A DNA stretch of 64,000 nucleotides, from contig CM073321.1 of assembly GCA_037043015.1 (NCBI GenBank), forward strand, positions 41,932,420-41,996,419. The letters are read 5' to 3'. This stretch comes from Bryum argenteum (taxonomy: Eukaryota; Streptophyta; Bryopsida; Bryales; Bryaceae). Numbering within the stretch: position 1 is the stretch's first letter; every line of letters begins with the position of its first letter. A model generated the notes under the pieces. The model was not told the origin of the DNA. It ran no database searches and saw only the letters and a program-made list of their open reading frames with translations. Below, piece after piece: positions 12,378-24,425 of this stretch. A program made the position numbers and the translations under genes.

Positions 12378-13669
12378 TGTCGCGCACCTCTCCTTGAGGA
12401 GTGCCCGCAACACCAAGGGCCCAAGGGGGACACCGGAGTGACGCCCGGGCCTTGGGGTGCCAAGGTGAAGGGAACCTAAGTGGGCCTAGTGTGGGAGAGG
12501 ACCCCGGGCGTTGGAGACGCCTCTCACCCACGGAGACTAGGAGCCACGAGGGAATGGACATGAGATTATGGAAGCTCATGTTGCCACGATTCCGGGATGC
12601 TAAGGAGCACCTCATTTGGAGGTGTGAGCTAAAAGTTATGGGAGTTGGAAGATTGTGGGACTAAAGGGAGTGCTGTCCAGGGACAGTGCTGGACTGGGAA
12701 GCTGGCCCGGGACTCCCGAATCTTCAGAGGGGCATAACTCCCTCAATACTTGTCGGAATGAGGCAAGTAAGGTGTCTATCGGCATCTGCTTGACGAGTAG
12801 ATGTCGATAGAGTGGTCGCTCGTCGCGTTTGGATGCGGGACGAGGTAGATACGAGCCCTGGAAGGTTCGGGAAGTCTCCGGGGCCTTCCAGCGGCTAAGG
12901 CATTGGGAGATTGGGTGGTCTTCCAAAACTAAGAGGTGTGAGGGTCCAGCCCTTCACCTAGGACCAGGGGCTGCCGAATCCCACAGAGTATACTATGGGG
13001 AGGGCTGGTCTCCTCCCCCACTCCCATGGTGCCTTGGTGGTGACCAAGGTGGGAGTCCCAGTGGTGTGGCTAGTGTTGGGGCCTCACCATGGGGACTCCC
13101 AAGCCAAGGTGGGTCCCAATGGGTGGAGCTAGTGTTGGGGCTCCACCATGGGGACTCAAAGTGCAAAATGAGGCACGGTGGGTGGAGCTAGTGTTGGGGC
13201 TTCACCACGGTGGCTCATAAGGACAAGGTGAGTCGGTGGGGAGCTAGTGTTGGGGCTTCACCACGGGGACTCATATAGGCAAAATGAGGACCATGAGTGC
13301 TACCGATGTGGGGTGGTGTCTCACCGCCGGCGTTGTGATTACTTGGTGGCCTTGGGGTCACCATGGTGGTCATGGGCGGTGGTGAGGAGACACCACCAAG
13401 TGCGGTTAGGCCGCGTGGTATGGGAGTGCCACCAAGTTGGGCCTTGGACATAAGTGGAAGTCCGCACCTAATCTGTTGGCTACCTACGAAGGGGTTGAGT
13501 CCCGGTTGCATGATAGGAGGAGGGATTGATAACCAAGCGGTGAGCTTGGTGGTTGGTATGGAGAGCTAACTTTGTGCATGTGGGGGATGTGCGAGTTAGC
13601 GCTCGTGACACTTGCTAGAGTTGGGAAAAAGTTGGTGTAAGCTAAGGTGAGCTAGCGAGGGTTGCGACA
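12378..13669 (+). repeat. Left LTR of element 1
   Basis: 1,292 bp starting TGTCGCGCACC and ending GGTTGCGACA. It contains a stem-loop at 12,777-12,809 and, at about 13,067-13,290, four diverged repeats of about 60 bp with the core GCTAGTGTTGGGGC followed by TTCACCA. The right LTR carries the same internal structure. Confidence 0.95.
12777..12809 (+). other. LTR stem-loop
   Basis: TATCGGCATCTGCT pairs with AGTAGATGTCGATA around a 5-base loop; the two apparent mismatches are G-U wobbles in RNA. The same hairpin occurs with a different loop in the LTRs of the second family (47,170-47,198), which supports a role in RNA. Confidence 0.5.
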
Positions 13670-13671
13670 CT

Positions 13672-13683
13672 TGGTATCGAGCG
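13672..13683 (+). promoter_or_regulatory. Primer binding site of element 1
   Basis: TGGTATCGAGCG two bases after the LTR. It corresponds to the tRNA-iMet site TGGTATCAGAGC seen intact at 47,949, with an apparent CAG-to-CG change. Confidence 0.7.
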
Positions 13684-13720
13684 AGGCTTTTAGTACCCAA
13701 GTGCAAAGTTGTGAGGAGCA

Positions 13721-14910
13721 ATGGGCAAGAAGAAGACCATTGAGGGTGATGAGCCTGGAGCTTCCAAGCGGCCACGCACGAGGGGGAACAAAGACCCCGA
13801 TCCTACAAGTGAGGCTCATTCTCATGACTCCAATGAGCAAGCTGCCACTAGTGAGGGCAATGAGCAAATGGAATTGTCACTTCAAGAGGAGAGCCCTTGG
13901 TGAAGAGGAGCGCTCTAGGTCGAGACGCCTAGAGTCTTCCCAAGGGGTGGAAAGACAAGATCCTCAATTGGCTTTCCAAATGAGAATGCTTGAGTTCATG
14001 GACTCCGTGAATCAAGAGCTCAAGCGTGGGAAGGAAGAAAGGGATCGCCAAGAGAGGTTGATTGAACACCTCATGATGCAAGGGTCCCGACCTTCATCTT
14101 CCACCAAAAAAGTTGGCTAATGTAAACATGCCAAGCACCTTCTCGGGACTTGGTAAGGCAAGGAAGGTGAAGGAATTCCTTCTTGAGATGGATAACTACT
14201 ATGATGTCCAAAAGCCGGATGAGGAGGACAAGGTTTCCATTGCGGTGACATTTCTCAAGGATCATGCTCTTCAATGGTGGACAAGCAAAAAGGAGCAAGA
14301 GCCGGAGTTGGTGGCAAACTTGACTTGGGGTGGCTTCAAAGACTTGTTGAGTGAACGCTTCACACCGAGTATCAGGAGTTGAGGGAAGGCATGAACTTGG
14401 TGCAAATGAGGCACACTGGGTCTCTCAAGGCCTATGTGCGTGACTTCAATGCCCAAATGAATGCCACACCCAAGATGGATGAGTTCTCTAAGAAGTGCAT
14501 CTTTTTGGGTGGGCTTCAAAAGTGGGTGGTGGATGCCTTGTTCAAGTTCCCAAAACTTCCTGAGGATGTGGCGGGCATCATCAAGATTGTTGAAAGGATT
14601 GAGGCTGATGGACCCGAGAGGAAGTCAAGTGGCCCCTCTCAACAAAGCGGATCAAATAAGTATGCGGCTCGAGGCAAAGAGCGCAAGAAGTTTGGCTTTG
14701 GCAACAAACACAAGGGACAAGTGGATGGTGGAGCCTCTAACAAAAAGGAACACCAAGGGGGAAAGCCATCGATAGGGGGAGACAAAGGTGATGACACCAA
14801 GGCCAAGAGGTGCCATGGTTGTGGCAAGATTGGCCACTTCATTGCGGAGTGCCCCGACAAGAAGGTGAGTACCATTGCAAGTCTTGCTTGTGTTGAAGAC
14901 CGCATACTAG
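13721..14910 (+). pseudogene. Gag of element 1 (frameshifted)
   Basis: Starts MGKKKTIEGDEPGASK at 13,721 just downstream of the primer site. The capsid-like core (14,113-14,600) has the retrotransposon gag signature HALQWWTSK, SERFTP and YVRDFNAQ. A CCHC zinc knuckle, CHGCGKIGHFIAEC (C-x2-C-x4-H-x4-C), follows at about 14,810-14,855. Gag packages the RNA in virus-like particles. The frame changes near 13,900, near 14,110 and near 14,370, so no single intact protein is encoded in this sequence. Confidence 0.85.
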
Positions 14911-15355
14911 AAGGAGGTTTTGTGGCCAAGGCAAGTAGCCTCAAGCCAAGGCCGGGCCTCTTGTTTCTTGAGGCCCAAGTGAAGGACAAAGATGTCTCAT
15001 GTTTGGTTGATACAGGGCAACGCACTCCTTCATGAGTCCCAAACTAGCAAGGAGTTGGGCTTGCCACCGCAAAAGGCAAGCAAGCCCATCAATGTGCGTT
15101 TTGCAAAGGGCGAACCGCACAAGACGGAGGAAGTGGCGTTGCAAGTGACCTTGAAGTGTGGGACATTGGAGTTTGTTGAGAATTTCACATTATGTGAGAT
15201 GGATGAGGTAGACCTCATCTTAGGGGATACCTTCTTTGAGGCACACACGGTGGATGTGAGGCGCAAGCCAAAGACGGTTAGTGGTGCGCCGTGATGGCAA
15301 GGAGTTAGTGTTGAAGTTAACTCGTGGCCCTTCAATAGCGGGGGCAAATTAAACT
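14911..15355 (+). pseudogene. Retropepsin-like protease region of element 1
   Basis: Follows the zinc knuckle. The active-site strand reads SCLVDTG (about 14,997-15,020) and the second half includes FVENFTLCEMDEVDLILGD, typical of Ty3/gypsy aspartic proteases. A frame change directly after DTG separates the halves. Processes Gag-Pol. Confidence 0.75.
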
Positions 15356-15539
15356 TGGTCTCTTTAGACCAAATGTTGGAACATCAATTTGTGGTGATGG
15401 CTCGTGAAGAGCAACTTGGGCATGAGGGGAAGGGGGTGCAACAACCACTTCCCAAAGAAATTCAAGAGGTGTTGGCCAAGTACAAGGATGTGCTTACCAA
15501 TGAGTTACCCAAAGAGACCCCCAAGAAGAGAAGTGGATC

Positions 15540-16357
15540 ACAAGATCGAGGTGCTACTGAGAGCCGAGCCACCTTCTAAGGCACCTTATCGGTTAAACCA
15601 AAAAGAGTTGATGGAGCTAAAGAAGCAACTAAACGACTTGTTGGAAAGGGGTTATGTGAGACCAAGCAAGTCACCATATGGTGCACCGGTCCTCTTTGTG
15701 GACAAGAAGGATGGCAAGCTTAGGATGTGCATTGATTATAGGGCCTTGAATAAGGTGACCATCAAGAACAACTACCCTTTGCCTCGAATTGATGATCTCT
15801 TTGATAGATTGGCGGGAGCTAAGTACTTTAGTCGCATAGACTTGAAGTCGGGTTACTACCAAATCCGCATTGCGGATGCGGACGTAGAAAAGACCGCGTG
15901 CCGCACAAGGTATGGGTCTTATGAGTTCCTTGTGATGCCCTTTGGGTTGTGCAATGCACCCTCAACATTCACAACCCTTATGAACACCATCTTTCGAGAG
16001 GAAATGGATGACTTTGTGATTGTCTACATCGATGACATCTTGGTGTTTTCCAAGACGGCCGAGGAACATGCAAGGCACCTTGAGGCAGTACTCATGAAGC
16101 TTAGAGACAACAAGCTTTATGCTAATGGGGAAAAGAGTGAGTTTGCACAACTTGAGATGGAGTTCTTGGGCCATGTGGTTACCGGAGATGGAATCAAGCC
16201 GGACATGAAGAAGGTGAAGGCAATTCAAGAGTGGAAGCGGCCTTCTACACAAAAGGGACTTAGGTCATTCCTTGGCCTAGCAAACTACTATCGCCGCTTC
16301 ATACGCAACTTCTCTAAGATTGCCAAGCCTTTGTCCGACTTGTTGAAAAAGGGGTGA
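15540..16357 (+). pseudogene. Reverse transcriptase of element 1
   Basis: One long open stretch encodes the palm and fingers: [35 protein letters not shown] (first catalytic Asp), [12 protein letters not shown], and the catalytic box YIDD at 16,025-16,036, then FLGHVV and [14 protein letters not shown] of the thumb. All motifs look intact. It stops at 16,355-16,357 by a 1-base frameshift at a G run, with the tether and RNase H continuing in the next frame. Compare the second family, where the N-terminal half is gone. Confidence 0.9.
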
Positions 16358-16860
16358 ACCAAGTATGGGATGAATTTTGCTACCAAGCCTTTGAGGAACT
16401 CAAGAACAAGTTGTCATCTCCACCAGTGTTGAAGTTCCCTGAGTTTGATAAGCCCTTTGAGGTCCACACAGATGCAAGTGACTTTGCCATTGGAGGCGTC
16501 TTGATGCAAGATGGTAGGCCAATTGCCTATGAGAGCAAGAAGTTGGATGGGTGTCAAAGGAGATGGCCAACTCACAAGAAGGAGCTCTTTGCGGTGGTGC
16601 ATTGTTTGAAGACATGGCAACATTACTTGGGGTTGCACAAGACTAAGGTCTACACCGATAATGTGTCTTTGAAGTATTTTGAGACACAAGCACAAATGAG
16701 TGCCAAACAATTGAGGTGGCATGATGCTTTGGCGCTCATGAATGTGGACTTGATCCACAAACCGGGCCGTGACAATGTGGTGCCGGATGCGCTAAGTAGA
16801 AAGGAAGAGTTTCATGCCATGAGCACCACCCAAGTCTTGCGGCTCATGTATAAGGGTGAA
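16354..16860 (+). pseudogene. RNase H domain of element 1
   Basis: Begins FEELKNKLSSPPVL. Catalytic positions are visible as EVHTDASDFAIGGVL (Asp), KELFAVVHCLKTW (Glu) and KVYTDNVSLKY (Asp), with DALSRK at the end. Degrades the RNA strand during reverse transcription. Joined to RT only across a frameshift. Confidence 0.85.
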
Positions 16861-16869
16861 GGCAATTGG

Positions 16870-18337
16870 GAACGGCGGATAAAGAGGGGTACATGAAGGA
16901 CCCCGAGGCACAACAAATGCTTGGTGATCTTAGGAAGGGCAAGAAGCTCAAGGAGATCAAGTTGGTGAATGGATTGCTCAAGTATAAGCAAAGTAGGGTG
17001 TATGTTCCTCAAGGCAAGCTTAGATTGTTGGTTTTGAAGGAGGAACATAATAGTCCCATAGCCGCCATAGGGGAGAAAAGGCTACCATTGCAACGGTGTC
17101 AAGGAGGTACTATTGGCCGGGGATGAAAGATGACATAACCCACTTTGTGAAGACTTGTGTGAAGTGCCAACTTAACCGGGCTTCATATCAAAAGCAAGCG
17201 GGCTTGTTGCAACCATTGCCAATTCCGCCGGGTCCTTGGCATAGTGTGTCTATGGACTTCATCACAAGCCTTCCCGAGTCGCAAGGGTATGATGCCATCT
17301 TAGTGATGGTGGATCGGTTTAGCAAGTTGGCTCATATGGTGCCAACTAGAGGAACCGCGAATCGCGCTTGAGGCGCCAAGATCTTTCTCAATGCATGGTG
17401 GAAGCATCACGGGTTGCCAAGAGTGATTGTGTCGATCGAGACCCAAAGTTCACAAGTGCATTTTGGAGACACTTCTTTAGGAAGGTGGGAACCAAGTTGA
17501 CATTTAGCACTCGCCTTTCATCCCCAAACAGATGGGCAAACCGAAAGGGTGAATGGGGTCTTGAACCAATACTTGAGGAACTTTGTGAGTGCGGACCAAC
17601 GTGATTGGGTAGACTATGTGGGGTTGGCGGATTTCGATTACAATGCGGCCACACACTCGGCGACTAAGGAGTCACCTTTCAAAGTGGCCTATGGAGTGGA
17701 GCCACTCCAACCTGCTCACTTAGCTCTCGAGGGGGCACATTCAACACCAGAGTTCAACCAAGATGGTGAAGACTTGGCCAAGAAGCGGGAACATATGTTG
17801 GAAAAAACCAAGTTGTTGTTGGAGAAGGCAAGAAGGCGCTATGAGAAGCAAGTCAATGCCGGAAGACGTGAAGTGGAGTATGAGGTGGGACAAAAGGTGT
17901 TGTTGAATGTGAAGAACTTCACCATGCCCGAAGGCCTCACTCCAAAGTTCATGTCCAAGTTTGCGGGTCCGTTTCCCATTGTGGAACGGGTGTTCAAAGA
18001 TGTGTATAAGTTGGAGCTACCACCCGAGATCAAAGTGCATCCAACATTCCATGTTTCATTGTTAAAGCCATTCAAGGAGGATACCTTGTGGCCGGATCGC
18101 AAGCAAGTGATTCGGCCACCACCAGAGTTGGTTGGACAACATTTGGAATATGAGGTAGAGGCCATCCTCAAGAGTAGGAACCTCAAAAACAAGAGCAAGG
18201 AATACCTTGTGAAGTGGCGAGGATACCACGAGAAAGAAGCAACGTGGGTGGCGGCAAAGGACATGGTGAATGCTAAGGAGGTGGTGGAGAACTTTGAGAA
18301 GAATAGGAGCTCCAACAAGAAGCAACGTAGGCATTGA
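16870..18337 (+). pseudogene. Integrase with C-terminal chromodomain of element 1
   Basis: The HHCC finger region (17,040-17,170) ends CVKCQLNRASY. The first catalytic Asp is in SMDFITSLP (17,250). The DDE core then breaks: frameshifts near 17,370, 17,430 and 17,515 disrupt the second Asp region and HPQTDGQTE. From 17,549 to the stop at 18,335-18,337 a clean 262-codon frame encodes the integrase C-terminus and a chromodomain (EYEVEAILKSRN, EYLVKWRGYHEKEATW), then a basic tail. The chromodomain classifies it as a chromovirus and is known to steer integration to modified chromatin. Confidence 0.85.
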
Positions 18338-19137
18338 TGAGGACATCAACCTCCGTAGTGGGGGAGGATGACTTGTAGCTTGGGCGTAGATCCACAACAC
18401 TTGTACTTGTTCTTTGGATTTGGCAATAAAGTTTGGCTTTGGTGTGTGCAAAGAGAAGAGTATGAGATGGAGTCCTAGTCTTGTACTTGTGCTAAGTTGG
18501 TGGAAGAGGGGGAAAAGAGATGTGAAACCGAGTTGGGAAGGCCGAGTAATGGGGACCAAGGCTAGGAGAAAGAGTGGATAAAACCATGAAGTCCCTTGGC
18601 CTTGGGCTTGTCCGGGCGGGGACAAGGTAATGGCGCGTGCTCATAAAAGCGCCACTCCCACAAACTAGTGCAAGCTAGTGCATGGGAGTCATGAACCCAT
18701 GCCTCGAAAGAGATAGTGGGATCCGAGTTGGGCGGAACTTGGCATTACCCCCGTGCGATCGAGTCGTGGTGTAAAAGCCATCTTGGGTTTGCAACCAAGA
18801 CAACTTGGTGGAAGCATTGAGGTCCAGCCTAGTAGTCAAGGAAGAAGTGTTAGGCTAGTGGAGCCTAACTTGGAGAGCCAAGGTAAGGGCAATCCAAGAG
18901 GGTCTCAAAGTAGGTGGGTCTAGAGTAGTTTAGTTGCCTTGGAAGAAGTCCAGGGTTCTAAACGGACCACCTAGTGACGACACCTTTGAGACTTTGCCAA
19001 AGTTTGAGAGTGCATTGTGGGGGTCGCGCCCTGGTGAAACACAATCTTTGCACCAATGGGGATGGCAACCCAAGAGTTGGTGTGACCGACTACAAGTATA
19101 GTCGATGAGGGCATCGACTCCATTAGGTGGGGGTGAG
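18338..19137 (+). other. Long 3' untranslated internal region of element 1
   Basis: About 800 bp between the pol stop and the right LTR without a coding frame. It includes an AATAAA at about 18,426, the paired stem-loops at 18,607-18,654 and the purine tract at the LTR border. The equivalent region is conserved in the second family (for example 51,959-52,820). Confidence 0.7.
18607..18654 (+). other. Conserved double stem-loop in the 3' region of element 1
   Basis: Stem 1: CTTGTCC (18,607-18,613) with GGACAAG (18,620-18,626), loop GGGCGG. Stem 2: TGGCGC (18,631-18,636) with GCGCCA (18,649-18,654), 12-base loop containing GCTCATAAAA. The second family has the same loops with compensating changes in both stems (52,266-52,312). 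Confidence 0.6.
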
Positions 19138-20428
19138 TGTCGCGCACCTCTCCTTGAGGAGTGCCCGCAACACCAAGGGCCCAAGGGGACACCGGAGTGA
19201 CGCCCGGGCCTTGGGGTGCCAAGGTGAAGGGAACCTAAGTGGGCCTAGTGTGGGAGAGGACCCCGGGCGTTGGAGACGCCTCTCACCCACGGAGACTAGG
19301 AGCCACGAGGGAATGGACATGAGATTATGGAAGCTCATGTTGCCACGATTCCGGGATGCTAAGGAGCACCTCATTTGGAGGTGTGAGCTAAAAGTTATGG
19401 GAGTTGGAAGATTGTGGGACTAAAGGGAGTGCTGTCCAGGGACAGTGCTGGACTGGGAAGCTGGCCCGGGACTCCCGAATCTTCAGAGGGGCATAACTCC
19501 CTCAATACTTGTCGGAATGAGGCAAGTAAGGTGTCTATCGGCATCTGCTTGACGAGTAGATGTCGATAGAGTGGTCGCTCGTCGCGTTTGGATGCGGGAC
19601 GAGGTAGATACGAGCCCTGGAAGGTTCGGGAAGTCTCCGGGGCCTTCCAGCGGCTAAGGCATTGGGAGATTGGGTGGTCTTCCAAAACTAAGAGGTGTGA
19701 GGGTCCAGCCCTTCACCTAGGACCAGGGGCTGCCGAATCCCACAGAGTATACTATGGGGAGGGCTGGTCTCCTCCCCACTCCCATGGTGCCTTGGTGGTG
19801 ACCAAGGTGGGAGTCCCGAGTGGTGTGGCTAGTGTTGGGGCCTCACCATGGGGACTCCCAAGCCAAGGTGAGTCCCAATGGGTGGAGCTAGTGTTGGGGC
19901 TCCACCATGGGGACTCAAAGTGCAAAATGAGGCACGGTGGGTGGAGCTAGTGTTGGGGCTTCACCACGGTGGCTCATAGGACAAGGTGAGTCCCGTGTGG
20001 GAAGCTAGTGTTGGGGCTTCACCACGGGGACTCATATAGGCAAAATGAGGACCATGAGTGCTACCGATGTGGGGTGGTGTCTCACCGCCGGCGTTGTGAT
20101 TACTTGGTGGCCTTGGGGTCACCATGGTGGTCATGGGCGGTGGTGAGGAGACACCACCAAGTGCGGTTAGGCCGCGTGGTATGGGAGTGCCACCAAGTTG
20201 GGCCTTGGACATAAGTGGAAGTCCGCACCTAACTGTTGGCTACCTACGAAGGGGTTGAGTCCCGGTTGCATGAGTAAGAGGGATTGATAACCAAGCGGTG
20301 AGCTTGGTGGTTGGTATGGAGAGCTAACTTTGTGCATGTGGGGGATGTGCAGAGTTAGCGCTCGTGACACTTGGTAGAGTTGGGAAAAAGTTGGTGTAAG
20401 CTAAGGTGAGCTAGCAAGGGTTGCGACA
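19138..20428 (+). repeat. Right LTR of element 1
   Basis: 1,291 bp, near-identical to 12,378-13,669; differences are a handful of indels and substitutions (for example around 19,995-20,005 and 20,272-20,280). Ends GGTTGCGACA followed by the target duplication CATGA. Confidence 0.95.
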
Positions 20429-22874
20429 CATGAAGGCATCTCCGCCAACTCCTGTGCTGAATATTTATTTTCCTGCAAGGTGCAAAGACTTATGACTTAG
20501 TAACAAAAAAAGTTGATCACGATATCCAGAGCGGGTTAAACTTGCGTCACAGCAAGTCTGATCTAAAAATAGAACAGTTTTAATTTTTTTATGAAAATAA
20601 CTGTTACTGAAAAAGATTAAAAAAGCAGAATATTCTATACTAGAAATTCAATATATTTTAAAGATTTACTAGACATCAATTCACTTGTACATAATTGCTA
20701 CAGTGACTGTGGACTCACCAATTCCATGAAGCCACCCCACTGCCTATATCGGAAATGCCAGAATGCAAGCCAGTGTTCGAGGTGACCTAATCCAACTTCG
20801 GAGGTGGCCTGCGGCGATGCCCACCACGCTCGGATCGCCCAGTATCTTGTCTCCGCCTCAGCCATGGTGCGTGCATCTTTGTATTGCTTACAAAGATGTC
20901 GATGTTGATCCTGCAGTTCATGCACGATGTATTGTTTGGTGTGTTTCTTTAGGGATTGCAGCCAATGGAAGAAGCAAGTCCGCTCGCGGCCTTCCATAGG
21001 CTCTTTAGGGTCTCCGGAGCCGTAAATGATCCGCACAGCGTATAGTTGGCTTGCGCACTGTCGGCCATGAACCCTTTAAACTGCGGTGCTTCCACACCGT
21101 TCCTGCCCATGACGTGGTTTAGGTTCTTCCAGAAGACGATTTGAGCATCCCCGTCTTCAGACTGGAAATCACAGCATGCAATACTTAGAATGCGGCAGAT
21201 TTTCGAGTCATAAACGTGGCATGCCATGGTGGTCCAGTTCTTGACACGCTTGACGTGGTCGAACATCATCCATGCATGGGACAGGTCGCCTCGGGGCTGC
21301 ATACGACGAACAAGGTCAACACCGCTTCCGGGGCCGACCTCGGACATCTTGAAAATGAACACTTTGTCACTTTCATCTCCTTGGCCCGGGAACTGATTAC
21401 GTTGGATGTAGGCCCAGTTGCTGAGGCCTCGAAGCTTGGTGATCCCATCAAGAACACCGTATCTGCGCAAGTGCTTAAAAGTGGTAATACGATTTCTAAC
21501 GCTCGGAGAGTTCAGCTCTTTACACTGATCGAAGATAGGTTCTAGCTCCTGGAGGGTGAGCTTGGAGGTTACAGGGTCACCTTCTTCACAGAGAAGTAAG
21601 TTTCCGAGTAAGTCCTTGCTTGCCTCCATGACTATTTTGGACGTGGTAGCTTGTGGGTTACGTTCTACGTGCTCCTCTATTAACTCATCAATTATTTTAC
21701 GTGCACATCTGTAGTCTCCGACCTTGACAGGATGATCGTGGGTACCGATATGCACACAAGCTCGCTCTTGACTCTCCTCTCCGAAGACGTAAAATATTTT
21801 AGAAGGGCATAGTGCAACACAAACGGGAGGTTCTTTGCAGATCTTACAGACCAGTGTTGAAGAAGGAGGAGGCGCGTGGCCGACAGAGAAGGGGTCCTTG
21901 GTAAAGCCCTCGAACTCCACCTCATTCACCTGTGCTCTGCGGTCAGGTCGTAGCAAGAAGCCGCACTTGTCATTGTGGCATTGAAGATGCCCTGCACAGT
22001 TAGAGTAGCGGAATGACTAACCGAGGTTGTTACTGATGTTAGTGGTCATTGTCCTGGTCCACACATGACCGTCGTATCTTTTGTCCATCCCTTCCATAGA
22101 TTTTGCTACCTTGACAGCAGTAGTTGGTAGAACGGGAGGGAGAATGTACAGGACATCACCATTGAAAGTGGGGGGCAGGAAAGAGACGTTGTGAGTACAA
22201 ATGGAATGGAAATCTATTTTTTTGAGTATAGTTTTGTTGCGAGACATACTACCTAGTCTACGGAGCAAGGAAAGAATGTTTTTGGGTTTTACGACTTTGG
22301 ACGCTGAAAGAGAGTAGGAGGTGGTTTTGAGACTGTGTTCAGAACCAGACGAGGGGGAAGGGAGATGCGATGATAGTGGACGGGACTGGATGGACGTTTT
22401 TCTTTCATGGTCGGATGAATCAGAAATATCGATTCGGACTTCGAGTCCGGGTTCGACCTTGACAGGAGCAATAATCGGAACAACTGTGGAGATGGTAGAA
22501 GAGCTACGAGGAGTGAGGAGTACGGTGGAGGCGTTCATGACGGACTCTGTTAGGCCATAGAGTCGATACTGTCCGGGCTGTAGCCTATACATTTTACAAT
22601 TTCTCTCTAGGTCGACTGGTTCGACAAGGACAGAGTACTCGACTAGATTCGTGTTTGGATCTAATACTTGGTTCTCTAACCCCAGAGAGGACTCATCAAA
22701 CCCGAAACGAATTGCTAGCCAAGACGGAGTGACTTTTGCCACTCCATCCACCCCCGGAGAAATGCAAATAGGGGGACTTAAGTCTTCAGACCAAATGGCA
22801 ATGACGTTTGGAGCGGGAGGTAGGGGAGCGGAGGATGCCATGATAGACGCAGGCGAGGAAGACAACATCAACAA

Positions 22875-23397
22875 GTGCGCAGAGAAAGAGAGTCTGAGGT
22901 GCGTTTCGAATGTTCAAATACAAAATATTGGTGTAGGCTTCTTGTGTACGTATTGAATACCTACTAGACATAATTTTATATTAAAAAATCGTACAGATAC
23001 GTGATACTCTTATTCGTGAGCATGATAATTTGGAAGCACGTTACTTATAATACTAAAAATGTTTGGACTGACATAATTGCATTAAGTGGTTTGGATTAAA
23101 AATATTAGATCCCTCGATAAAATAAGTAGGTGTAGAAGGTAAAGTGACGGCGGCAGTCATTGTCAGATAATTAGATGCGTTGGATTTTAGATACGTTTAA
23201 AAGGTAACTTATTATAGATTGTTAGACACGCTCATAGCGGGATGTTAGGAAATACGCGTTCGCTGATTAGGGTTTCTTAGCCGCATGGGGATCTCATATA
23301 ATGGAGTTGAAAACCGTAGTCCAACCTCTTCATTTGCAGTGAGAATTTCAGGACTCGTTCGGTAGAACGTGTCATAAATTATCCTCACACAAGCAGC
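22875..23397. promoter_or_regulatory. Divergent intergenic region between transposase-like gene and gene X
   Basis: About 520 bp separate the minus-strand start from the plus-strand start of gene X. It presumably holds both promoters. A TATA-like CATATAATGG lies at about 23,294 upstream of gene X. No open frame. Confidence 0.35.
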
Positions 23398-24425
23398 ATG
23401 GACGAAACCGCTAGCGGTAGTGAGAGAGGAAAGGACATAGGTCAGAAAAAGAAGAAGCGGAGAGGAGGTACGAAGTTCACAAATTCTAAAGCACTGAGGT
23501 GTAGTGCTTTGCGGAAGCGCGATGGGAGAAGCTCTAGTGGCGATGATCAGGAGCCGGACGGGTACGATATTCTAATCGATGACGATGTGCTACCGCCGTT
23601 TAGGCGGACTATTAAGATGCGATCGCTCAACCGCGACAGTGTTCCCGAGAGTGTCGGGACTGCCGAAGCTGAAGCAGAGGAGGAAGAAGGGAGTAGAAGG
23701 CATTTCAGGACGTCTAGGGAGTTTGATTTCGTGGAAGGGGATGACAATGGAGGTGTGGACTCTACACATGAGGTAATGAAGCAGATTATTTTAAAACTAT
23801 TTGAATATTTGTAAAGGTCAAACTATTTCTGGATACATATATGAATCAAGATTATCATGTGTTGTCTTCAGGGTCGCAGAGGATCGGAAGAGGAAGATGA
23901 GGGATCAGAGGATGAAGCAGCAATGTTTGAGGAGAAAAGAGTCACAGATACGGGCGGAAGAGCAGAAGCCTCTTATCCTCTGGAAACACAGGATGATGAA
24001 AAGGATGGATTTGAGACAAGTGCTGAAGAATTGGAGGAGGTACATGAGAAACCCTATTTCTTGGTTTCCTGGGAGGACCTAGGGTTGGTTAAGTATACAA
24101 TCAACGAGAATTCATTCTTCAATTCGATGTAGTTTGGACATTTGACATGATATAATTGCATGACATATATGGAGCCAAGATTGAGAATATCTTTTATTGT
24201 GATTTTGTAGTGAAAACAGTGTCTCATTGTTTCTGGTCCTAAACTCCTACTTGCGGGATTCAATTTGGAAATTTTGGCTCCGATGTACGTACCTTCAGAA
24301 TATGTGACTAATGACAATGATATTAAAGTTAATGTATAAACTTTTTTACGTAATAAAATATGAATGTTATACAGTATACAGTATTTTATACATAGGGAAA
24401 AAAAATAATTCAATTGCAAATGGGG

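Larger units (their letters stand above)
12378..20428 (+). mobile_element. Nested Ty3/gypsy chromovirus (element 1)
   Basis: A complete LTR retrotransposon of 8,051 bp: left LTR 12,378-13,669, right LTR 19,138-20,428, TG...CA ends, tRNA-Met-like primer site at 13,672 and a purine tract (GGTGGGGGTGAG) just before the right LTR. CATGA flanks it at 12,373-12,377 and 20,429-20,433. Internal order is gag, protease, RT, RNase H, integrase, chromodomain, the Ty3/gypsy order. The LTRs differ at roughly a dozen places, mostly short indels, so the insertion is young compared with its decayed host gene. Several frameshifts in gag-pol make it probably inactive as sequenced. Confidence 0.95.
10977..22874 (-). 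pseudogene. SWIM-type (MULE-like) transposase gene, split by an LTR retrotransposon
   Basis: Reads from 22,874 (or Met at 22,837) down to a TAA at 10,977. Order: Ser/Pro-rich N-terminus; a Cys/His cluster (21,940-22,000) with CAGHLQCHNDKCGFL, like the DNA-binding fingers of FAR1/MULE proteins; a DDE-like core (21,050-21,280) with ACHVYDSK and FMADSAQAN; a Trp-rich segment RYWAIRAWW and WLAFWHFRYRQWGG (20,730-20,890); an intron 20,473-20,718; the retrotransposon 12,378-20,428; LAESIHNKWLQASGNKGG; and a SWIM finger (CSC then PCKH, 11,080-11,170). Removing the insert and one CATGA restores the frame exactly. Other lesions: stops at 22,017, 11,985 and 11,736, and a 1-base frameshift near 21,046. 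Known role of the family: cut-and-paste transposition. Domain order is seen; the DDE residues are inferred. Confidence 0.75.
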
